DNA of 7,605 nt from a bacterium. GTDB taxonomy: Bacteria; Patescibacteriota; Saccharimonadia; Saccharimonadales; UBA4665. Under the pieces are notes generated by a model. It was not told where the DNA came from. It worked only from the letters and a program-made list of their open reading frames with translations, and searched no databases. Location of the stretch: positions 1-7,605 of the forward strand of contig JAJZWH010000046.1 of assembly GCA_021846765.1 (NCBI GenBank), written 5' to 3'. Made by a program: the position numbers and the translations under genes. Position 1 is the first letter of the stretch, and every line of letters begins with the position of its first letter. Positions 1 through 4,255 of this stretch are shown here, one piece after another.

Positions 1-304
1 GGCTAGTGAGCAAGGTGGCCATTGGCGCAGTCATTTCACTCATGATCTCTACAAACCTACCGTAGCTGACTAGGTTTGGAAAGTCAGAGGATAGTTGTGT
101 ACAGACATAGTCCAAGTAGTAATGCTTGAAATTACGATGATGGCTCTGATGAAAATGCACCATGATGGTCAGTATCTCACTTAAGGATAGTTTAGAGGGG
201 CGATTACGTTGTCCTTCTCCTGAAGTAATACGTTGTGCTCGCCATTTTGGCTCAAACCCCTGACAAAATTCGTCAATGATGTAAAATGTAGCTATTAGTT
301 CCAT
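1..304 (-). CDS. IS982-family transposase, N-terminal part (cut by window edge)
   Basis: Reading the minus strand from the ATG at 304-302 gives about 101 codons, open to the left edge, so the gene continues outside the window. The protein begins MELIATFYIIDEFC and contains KLSLSEILTIMVHFHQS, HHRNFKHYYLDY and FPNLVSYGRFVEIMSEM. This series (an acidic start, 'SEI-T--V-FH-S--RNFK-YY', then 'FP-L-SY-RFVE') is the typical N-terminal region of IS982-family DDE transposases, which cut and paste their own element. The DDE catalytic core lies beyond the edge and cannot be checked. A GGAGA motif (312-316) sits 7 bases before the ATG, a clearer ribosome binding site than most genes here have. The N-terminal part shows no frameshift, so the copy may be intact and recent, unlike the transposase remnant next to it. 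Confidence 0.8.
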   Translation of the reverse strand, partial: MELIATFYIIDEFCQGFEPKWRAQRITSGEGQRNRPSKLSLSEILTIMVHFHQSHHRNFKHYYLDYVCTQLSSDFPNLVSYGRFVEIMSEMTAPMATLLTS

Positions 305-345
305 ATTAGTGTCTCCTTTTTTGTTTTGTTTTATATACACAACTA

Positions 346-373
346 GGATAACAGAGCTAACGCTCCATTATCC
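346..373. repeat. Hairpin upstream of the IS982 transposase gene
   Basis: GGATAA-CA-GAGC (346-357) is separated by a 4-base loop (TAAC, 358-361) from GCTC-CA-TTATCC (362-373). The arms pair over 12 positions with a two-base internal mismatch. It lies 42 bases upstream of the transposase start, in the element's probable terminal region. There is no T-run on either side close enough for a simple terminator. One inference is that, in transcripts entering from flanking DNA, the fold limits read-through into the transposase gene, as known for some insertion sequences. It could also be part of a transposase binding region. Confidence 0.5.
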
Positions 374-457
374 AGGGCAAAAGAGGAGGCGCTTATGTCG
401 ATCTGAGGTTAAATATAATACACACATAAGATTAGCGTTAAATGTATTGATAGTATC

Positions 458-482
458 TGTCAAGCTCCCCAAATTGTGAACA
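458..482. mobile_element. Possible terminal sequence of the degraded IS3-like element
   Basis: The stretch beginning TGTCAAGCTCCCC and ending TTGTGAACA lies 6 bp beyond the stop codon of the transposase remnant, where the right-hand terminal inverted repeat of an IS3-type element is expected, and it begins with TG. The matching left terminal repeat is not present in the window, so the boundary is inferred from position and general look only. Confidence 0.35.
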
Positions 483-488
483 ACCTTT

Positions 489-774
489 CTACGCTTTTTG
501 CAGGCTTTTAGCATAAGCAACTAGATTTGTTTTTAAAGGACTATGAATACGCTTGGTATTGTAGTAATGAATATGTAAGGCAATAATCTTCAAGTACTTC
601 AGATATATCTTTAAAATGGTTAAGTTGTCCTAGTTCTAACTTGAAATTACCAAACCATCTCTCCATAAAGACATTCTGCCAGGAGGAACCTTTGTCAGAA
701 GCAGATAAAGTATCTCTAGCTTAACGCACAGTAGTTCATGTTTAAAACTTAGATATTCGCTAACTTGGTCAGAG
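489..774 (-). pseudogene. IS3-like (rve/DDE) transposase remnant, frameshifted, C-terminal part
   Basis: Three minus-strand segments together resemble the end of an integrase-core transposase. From 773 the frame reads SDQVSEYLSFKHELL, matching the 'HSDQGSEY-S' motif around the second catalytic Asp. From about 720 to 600 a different frame reads SASDKGSSWQNVFMERWF followed by GNFKLELGQLNHFKDISE, matching 'SMS-KG---DNA--E-FF-TLK-E', which holds the catalytic Glu. From about 600 to the TAG at 491-489 the first frame resumes with LKIIALHIHYYNTKRIHSPL, matching the 'YI-YYN--R-HS-L' end. The outer segments share one frame and the middle one is shifted, so two compensating indels lie near 715-723 and 590-605. 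A stop (TAA, 723-721) precedes the middle segment and the first half of the protein is missing. The gene is clearly non-functional. IS3 is the best guess; IS481 has a very similar core. Confidence 0.75.
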
Positions 775-789
775 TACTTATGGTGACCC
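775..789. repeat. Direct repeat copy 1: att-like site, distal
   Basis: TACTTATGGTGACCC occurs here and, identical over 15 bp, at 1820-1834. Its last 11 bases (TATGGTGACCC) also occur at 2677-2687, where they are the complement of the tRNA-Glu CCA end and outer acceptor stem. By the known behaviour of tRNA-targeting integrases this would be the outermost attachment-site copy. It abuts the first recognisable codons of the transposase remnant, so the IS and the integrated segment meet here. Confidence 0.65.
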
Positions 790-896
790 GTATACAGAAA
801 AGTTTACACCTGCTCCTTGAGGAGGCTAAGAGGTGGCGGAAAATACTCGCATTCTCTTACATATACCTAAGCACAGTCTAGGTCAAATACTATATT

Positions 897-930
897 ACAA
901 TTATTGTTTATGCTATGGTACAATAATTGT
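897..930 (+). promoter_or_regulatory. Palindromic promoter/operator of the DUF3800 gene
   Basis: ACAATTATTGT (897-907) and its exact reverse complement ACAATAATTGT (920-930) flank a 12-base loop; the right arm ends directly at the ATG at 931. Inside it is an extended -10, TG-G-TACAAT (TG at 916-917, hexamer 919-924), with no convincing -35. A -10 ending at 924 predicts a transcription start near 931, which would make the mRNA leaderless. A repressor bound to the palindrome would cover the -10 and start point, so autoregulation is a reasonable inference. A longer transcript starting upstream would instead fold and hide the start codon. Confidence 0.6.
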
Positions 931-1659
931 ATGACAACTACACACCCAGGGCCGAAACAAAGACGAGATTTACAAGGCTATATAGATGAAACGGGAGTAC
1001 TTCATAGAAAAGAGGATCGAATATTCGGCTTAGGACTTATTTGCTCACCCCATATAAACGTTCTCCAACGAGAACTGCTGAGATTCCGTAATCGAGCAAA
1101 CTTCCATAGCGAATTTAAGTTTTCTCAAATAGCAACTCAAAACGTACTTTATTATCAAGGACTCATAGATGAAGTTTTTAAAGCTCCCGAAACGATGTTT
1201 GCCTGTGTTATCTATGACAAAGAAAAGCTAGTCATTAAAAATCATATAAAGGCGTACAACTCGTTTTGTGGAAAGTTAATTGGCGATGTAATAATGTCAC
1301 TCGGTGATAACTTTAGCGACTATATAACAATATTGGCGGACGATCTATCTACCTCGAAAGATGATCACTTTGAACGTGAGATAAAAGCAAAGGTGAAACG
1401 AATAACGCGCAGAAACGCAGTGACTAACATTATACGGCTTGAGTCCCACGCAGTTACAGAGATTCAGATTTGCGACGTCCTACTTGGAACCATAGCGTAT
1501 GCGTTCAAAATAGAAAAGGGGTTAGTCGCTCCAAATAAAGCAAAGTTACAAGTCGTAAAGTACTTACAGAAAAAATTACGTGTGCCAGTAATTTCAACTG
1601 ACTTGGAAAGACGAGTTAAGGGAGTCAGGTTTAAAATTACCGAAATAAATCAGAAATAA
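931..1659 (+). CDS. DUF3800 domain protein
   Basis: This 242-residue protein has the landmarks of the DUF3800 family, predicted to have an RNase H-like fold with acidic metal-binding residues. Near the N-terminus is GYIDETG (D19, E20), the family's 'DESG' motif. In the middle is ILADDLS (D137, D138). Near the C-terminus is ES (171-172) followed by QICDVLLG (Q179, D182), the 'ES---Q--D---G' motif. All expected acidic positions are present, so an active nuclease-like enzyme is plausible, but the family's biochemistry is not well established. I chose the ATG at 931 over an in-frame TTG at 904 because 904 lies inside the palindromic promoter and the -10 sits at 919-924. There is no Shine-Dalgarno sequence. 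DUF3800 genes are often found on mobile elements and near defence genes, which fits this location between two att-like repeats. No partner gene is present within its segment. Confidence 0.8.
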   Translation: MTTTHPGPKQRRDLQGYIDETGVLHRKEDRIFGLGLICSPHINVLQRELLRFRNRANFHSEFKFSQIATQNVLYYQGLIDEVFKAPETMFACVIYDKEKLVIKNHIKAYNSFCGKLIGDVIMSLGDNFSDYITILADDLSTSKDDHFEREIKAKVKRITRRNAVTNIIRLESHAVTEIQICDVLLGTIAYAFKIEKGLVAPNKAKLQVVKYLQKKLRVPVISTDLERRVKGVRFKITEINQK

Positions 1660-1664
1660 AAAAA

Positions 1665-1715
1665 GATGGCGCTTTGCACGAATCGGTCAACGAGGACCAG
1701 TGCACGCTTTCCATC
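1665..1715 (+). other. Structured stem-loop element after the DUF3800 gene
   Basis: Starting 6 bases after the DUF3800 stop codon, three nested pairings stack into one long imperfect hairpin: GATGG (1665-1669) with CCATC (1711-1715), TGCAC (1675-1679) with GTGCA (1700-1704), and GGTC (1685-1688) with GACC (1695-1698), around a 6-base loop. The internal loop between the outer stems has CGCTT on one side and CGCTTT on the other. The stretch is more GC-rich than the AT-rich sequence after it. No U-tract follows, so it is not a standard terminator. It could be a 3'-end RNA structure, a small RNA, or a folded-strand recombination site. I recognise no known RNA family. Confidence 0.5.
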
Positions 1716-1787
1716 AACTTCAATTATGCATATCCCATCATAATATGTCAATTAAAAAAATATCAAGAAAATTTACAGACATGAAAA

Positions 1788-1807
1788 CTATCGAACTCTA
1801 ACGATAG
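1788..1807. repeat. Small inverted repeat next to att-like copy 2
   Basis: CTATCG (1788-1793) and CGATAG (1802-1807) pair perfectly around an 8-base loop, ending 12 bases before the att-like repeat at 1820. It could be an arm site for a recombinase or simply chance. The rest of 1716-1819 is AT-rich with no gene that I can support. Confidence 0.35.
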
Positions 1808-1819
1808 CAAAGATAAAAA

Positions 1820-1834
1820 TACTTATGGTGACCC
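1820..1834. repeat. Direct repeat copy 2: att-like site, middle
   Basis: TACTTATGGTGACCC is identical over 15 bp to 775-789 and shares 13 of 15 positions with 2673-2687 at the tRNA-Glu 3' end. It separates the DUF3800 segment on its left from the toxin-antitoxin segment on its right. This is the arrangement expected when two elements integrate one after another at the same tRNA, each rebuilding the tRNA end and displacing an older att copy outward. Confidence 0.65.
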
Positions 1835-1926
1835 TAGGCACCCCGCTTTATAAGCAAATAGCCCGAGAAATTATCCGCTGGAATTACGTATTAAACAAAC
1901 TGGATGTCGGGATAAGTCGCAGTTAG
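1825..1926 (+). pseudogene. Possible GntR-like regulator N-terminal remnant
   Basis: An ATG inside the att-like repeat opens a 33-codon frame reading MVTLGTPLYKQIAREIIRW and then NYVLNKLDVGISRS, ending in TAG. The pattern 'PLY-QI---I------L--G' resembles the first helix of GntR-family DNA-binding domains, which continue 'GDKLPSVREL'. A one-base shift at 1909-1911 would give DVGDKSQLAS, closer to that consensus, so a frameshift plus truncation is plausible. Its stop overlaps the end of the convergent RelE-like gene. It is too short to function and may be left over from an older gene at this junction. A chance resemblance is possible. Confidence 0.3.
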
Positions 1927-2186
1927 CCTCTGTATACATCTTTCCTGTGTTTAATGCTTGTCACTTGGAATATATTGCCATCTATATCAAAAACTATTCG
2001 GTAATGACCAACGCGGAATCTATAACTGCCAATACTTGAATGTACTAATTGTCTAGCATAAGCCAAGGGGTCTTCTTGCTCAATGAAGAATTGAAGTTTT
2101 TTTGCAATTCTTTTGCGAGTAGTTTGGTCAAGCTTATCTATATCTTTTTTGCTGCTACCCGCAAATACAATGCGGTATTGGTTCAT
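1923..2186 (-). CDS. RelE/ParE-superfamily toxin of a type II toxin-antitoxin system
   Basis: The 87-residue product has the usual RelE length and layout: an N-terminal strand (MNQYRIVFAGSSKKDIDKL), a helical hairpin with TTRKRIAKKLQFF, then the C-terminal sheet with SYRFRVGHYRIVFDI (residues 54-68) and IKHRKDVYRG at the end. Arg56, Arg58, Arg63 and the terminal His80-Arg81-Lys82-Asp83-Val-Tyr85 are the basic and aromatic residues typical of the RNA-cleaving RelE branch, which cuts mRNA on the ribosome. Cleavage activity is inferred from family membership. The start codon directly follows the antitoxin stop (ATAAATG, no spacer), so the two are translationally coupled, with the antitoxin first as expected. 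The frame appears intact. Confidence 0.88.
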   Translation of the reverse strand: MNQYRIVFAGSSKKDIDKLDQTTRKRIAKKLQFFIEQEDPLAYARQLVHSSIGSYRFRVGHYRIVFDIDGNIFQVTSIKHRKDVYRG

Positions 2187-2444
2187 TTATAGTACGTCCC
2201 CAAAAACCTCATCGAAGGTATAAACATCTCCATGCTTTATTTCGTCACGAGCTCTAGATATAGACGCAATGTACTCACTATCTTTTAACAGCAATAGGTC
2301 TTCTAGTAAATCGTCATCAATAATAACTTTGCCTGTAAGTTTACCCCTGCTTTTGATAAACAGAATATCGTCTTTACCGACAGCATTAATAGTAGCCGAT
2401 AGATTATTACGCAAATCCGTAGTATCTATTGTCTTAGTACTCAT
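2187..2444 (-). CDS. Phd/YefM-family antitoxin
   Basis: The 85-residue acidic protein begins MSTKTIDTTDLRNNLSATIN, matching the Phd/YefM pattern in which an N-terminal strand and helix ('--D-R-NL---I--V') form the DNA-binding dimer. DDILFIKSRGKLTGKVIIDD is the family's central '----I---G-PV-V---' strand region. The C-terminal half (YIASISRARDEIKHGDVYTFDEVF) should be the flexible segment that wraps and inhibits the toxin. It lies immediately upstream of the RelE-like gene. AAGGA (2452-2456) sits 7 bases before the ATG and is a good ribosome binding site. Antitoxins of this family usually repress their own operon together with the toxin, and a suitable palindrome overlaps the promoter. Confidence 0.88.
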   Translation of the reverse strand: MSTKTIDTTDLRNNLSATINAVGKDDILFIKSRGKLTGKVIIDDDLLEDLLLLKDSEYIASISRARDEIKHGDVYTFDEVFGDVL

Positions 2445-2469
2445 AATGTTATCCTTATATTACATTCCT

Positions 2470-2499
2470 ATTGTACAGTTTGTTGTACGTTTGTGTCAA
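2470..2499 (-). promoter_or_regulatory. Promoter and operator of the toxin-antitoxin operon
   Basis: On the minus strand, a perfect -35 TTGACA (2499-2494) is followed after 18 bp by a -10 TACAAT (2475-2470), about 25 bp before the antitoxin ATG. This is the best promoter in the window. GTACA-GTTTGT-TGTAC (2473-2488) is an inverted repeat with 5-bp arms overlapping the -10 and spacer, where antitoxin binding would block RNA polymerase. The repression itself is inferred from the known autoregulation of Phd/YefM systems. Confidence 0.75.
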
Positions 2500-2504
2500 T
2501 AGTG

Positions 2505-2533
2505 TGTTCTCAATAAAAAACCTCACGAGAACA
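2505..2533. repeat. Inverted repeat upstream of the toxin-antitoxin promoter
   Basis: TGTTCTC (2505-2511) and GAGAACA (2527-2533) are exact reverse complements 15 bases apart, just upstream of the operon's -35. This could be a second regulatory site. The rest of 2534-2672 is very AT-rich and holds no gene that I can support. Confidence 0.4.
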
Positions 2534-2672
2534 TAAAGTCCAAGCTAGGTGCTTCATTAGCCATTATAGAGTAAGTAGAAATAGACCAAAAGAATTTTAT
2601 AAATTTTTAACAAATAAGTATCGGCTACAATTATTGTCGACTAATATTTATAACAATTTCTTATCTGTAACT

Positions 2673-2687
2673 TTCCTATGGTGACCC
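2673..2687. repeat. Direct repeat copy 3: att-like site at the tRNA-Glu 3' end
   Basis: TTCCTATGGTGACCC matches 13 of 15 positions of the repeats at 775 and 1820, with 11 consecutive identical bases (2677-2687). The core covers the tRNA's encoded CCA, the discriminator base and part of the 3' acceptor strand, plus two bases beyond the gene. This copy would be the current tRNA-proximal attachment site. Confidence 0.65.
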
Positions 2688-2755
2688 CTGCGGGATTCGA
2701 ACCCGCGATTGCCGGACTGAGAACCCGGAGTCCTAAACCGCTAGACGAAGGGGCC
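2679..2755 (-). tRNA. tRNA-Glu (anticodon CUC), CCA encoded
   Basis: The minus strand folds into a complete 77-base cloverleaf. The acceptor stem is GGCCCCT with AGGGGTC (one G-U pair). The D stem is GTCT with GGAC. The anticodon stem is CCGGG with TCCGG around the loop TTCTCAG, giving anticodon CTC. The T arm is GCGGG-TTCGAAT-CCCGC. The discriminator is A and CCA is encoded. The 5' end GGCCCCTTCGTCTAG is the typical start of bacterial tRNA-Glu. The gene is whole, as expected when integrating elements restore the tRNA end. It is divergent from the histidine kinase gene, 126 bp away. Confidence 0.95.
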
Positions 2756-2767
2756 ATTCACTTAATA

Positions 2768-2785
2768 CTTAGCTATAAAGCTAAG
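2768..2785. repeat. Inverted repeat in the tRNA/kinase divergent intergenic region
   Basis: CTTAGC (2768-2773) and GCTAAG (2780-2785) are exact reverse complements around TATAAA. The site lies 13 bp upstream of the tRNA gene, in the stretch that must hold the tRNA promoter. The remaining intergenic sequence to 2881 must also carry the kinase promoter; TATATA-like sequence near 2852-2858 is a candidate -10, but I see no clear -35. Confidence 0.4.
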
Positions 2786-2881
2786 CTTACGTTTAACTAT
2801 TGCACATAATTTCTTAAACAGTGATAATTAAAATAGTGAATCGTTAGTAATTATATATGACGAAAACATAAATTCTAGATA

Positions 2882-4216
2882 ATGAACATATCACTTTATA
2901 TCTATTTTGGGCTTGGGGCAATTATTGTAATTTTATTTATACTGTTAACAATAAAAAGACCTAAAAAAAGTACCCCAAACAACTCCAACATTGCAGAAAA
3001 TCTAAGAGATGAAAAACAAAAATCTTCAATTATTCTAAATGCAATCGAAGATGGGGTCATATTGATTGACAAAGAAGGTACTATTCAATTATTTAATCCA
3101 GGGGCAGAAAAAATTACTGGTTGGTCTGTAGAAGATGCAAGAAATCTTAGTTATCAATCTATTATTAAGCTAGTTAATGATAAAAATGAGCCGTATGAAC
3201 CCGAAAACGACCCGATAGCTAGAATTTTTAAAAATCCAGTGGATACCATCAGAGACAATAATGCTTTTTTAGTAACCAAGAACTCTAAACAAATACCTGT
3301 ATCTATGAGTATTTCTCCTTTACTTGACAAAAACAAGCAAATAACCGGAGCCGTAGCAATCATTAGAGATGTAACCGAAGAAAGGATCGAGGAGAAACAA
3401 CGGACTGAATTTATTAGCACTGCTAGCCACGAAATGCGTACCCCAGTTGCCGCTATTGAAGGCTATTTAGCCTTAGCTTTGAACGATAAAGTTAGTACAG
3501 TCGACACCAGGGCTAGGCAATATTTAGAAAAGGCTCACGATTCAACACAACATCTGGGAAAATTATTTCAAGATTTATTAACTTCAGCTAAAGCCGAAGA
3601 CGGGCGATTAACATCTCATCCTCTAATAACAGAATTAGGTGATTATTTAGAACAACTTTGTAACGATCTACGCTTTGCGGCAGACAAAAAAGGACTAGCT
3701 CTAGAATTCAATATTGGTTCTAGCCAAAATATCGACGCTACTCAAACCTCAGCAGGCCAAAAAGTCATTAAGCCTCTTTACTATGTTTTTGTCGACCAAG
3801 ACAGGATGAGAGAAGTTATAACTAATCTTTTCGATAATGCAGTTAAATATACTGAGCAGGGGAAAATTACCATTGGACTTACTGGCGACCAACATGTAGC
3901 GCAAATATATATTAAAGATACGGGAGTAGGTATACCGAGTGAAGATATTCCTCATTTATTTCAGAAATTCTATAGAGTTGACAATTCGGCCACCAGAACA
4001 ATTGGCGGCACCGGGTTAGGTCTATACATATGCCGTAAAATCGTCGAACTTTATCAAGGTAGAATTTGGGTAGAAAGTGATACTGGTAAAGGATCAACAT
4101 TTTTCATTAATTTACCAAGAATTTCTAGCGAAGCCGCAACTATCCAAAAAAGACAAGAAGCAGCTAATATAAACATCAATCCTATTACTTCTTTAACGAC
4201 CCCTATGATACAATAA
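2882..4216 (+). CDS. Membrane-anchored PAS sensor histidine kinase
   Basis: The 444-residue protein starts with one membrane helix (about residues 4-23), then a basic stretch (IKRPKK) placing the rest in the cytoplasm. There is almost no extracellular part, so the signal is probably sensed inside the cell or membrane. Residues about 45-170 form a PAS domain (DGVILIDKEGTIQLFNPGAE, then GAVAIIRDVTEER). The dimerisation/phosphoacceptor domain follows, with the H-box FISTASHEMRTP and His183 as the phosphorylated residue. The ATPase domain shows the N-box LFDNAVKYT (Asn319), G1 DTGVGIP (346-352), F-box LFQKFYRVD and G2 GGTGLGLYI (375-383). All catalytic motifs are present. A roughly 30-residue tail follows the ATPase domain. 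It sits 39 bp before a response regulator, its likely partner. No ribosome binding site is evident. The ligand is unknown. Confidence 0.93.
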   Translation: MNISLYIYFGLGAIIVILFILLTIKRPKKSTPNNSNIAENLRDEKQKSSIILNAIEDGVILIDKEGTIQLFNPGAEKITGWSVEDARNLSYQSIIKLVNDKNEPYEPENDPIARIFKNPVDTIRDNNAFLVTKNSKQIPVSMSISPLLDKNKQITGAVAIIRDVTEERIEEKQRTEFISTASHEMRTPVAAIEGYLALALNDKVSTVDTRARQYLEKAHDSTQHLGKLFQDLLTSAKAEDGRLTSHPLITELGDYLEQLCNDLRFAADKKGLALEFNIGSSQNIDATQTSAGQKVIKPLYYVFVDQDRMREVITNLFDNAVKYTEQGKITIGLTGDQHVAQIYIKDTGVGIPSEDIPHLFQKFYRVDNSATRTIGGTGLGLYICRKIVELYQGRIWVESDTGKGSTFFINLPRISSEAATIQKRQEAANININPITSLTTPMIQ

Positions 4217-4255
4217 TGATAAGCATAAGCCTAACTTAAAGGATACGCAATATAG

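Noticed and set aside
808..821. CTCC-TTGA-GGAG mini-hairpin
   Set aside because: A four-base stem with a four-base loop is too short to stand out from chance, and it has no T-run or gene context.
904..930. TTG start giving a 251-residue version of the DUF3800 protein
   Set aside because: The extra nine codons lie within the palindrome and the -10 element, and the family motif begins soon after the ATG at 931.
1665..1715. Integron attC site
   Set aside because: The fold is imperfect in a way that recalls attC, but the conserved terminal RYYYAAC/GTTRRRY boxes are not present and no integron integrase is visible. I kept it only as an unclassified structure.
2269..2502. Plus-strand open frame of 77 codons over the antitoxin gene
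   Set aside because: It is antisense to a recognisable antitoxin, serine/leucine-rich, and matches nothing known.
775..2687. CRISPR-like array formed by the three repeats
   Set aside because: Only three short copies exist with spacings of about 1045 and 853 bp containing genes; the match to the tRNA end explains them better.
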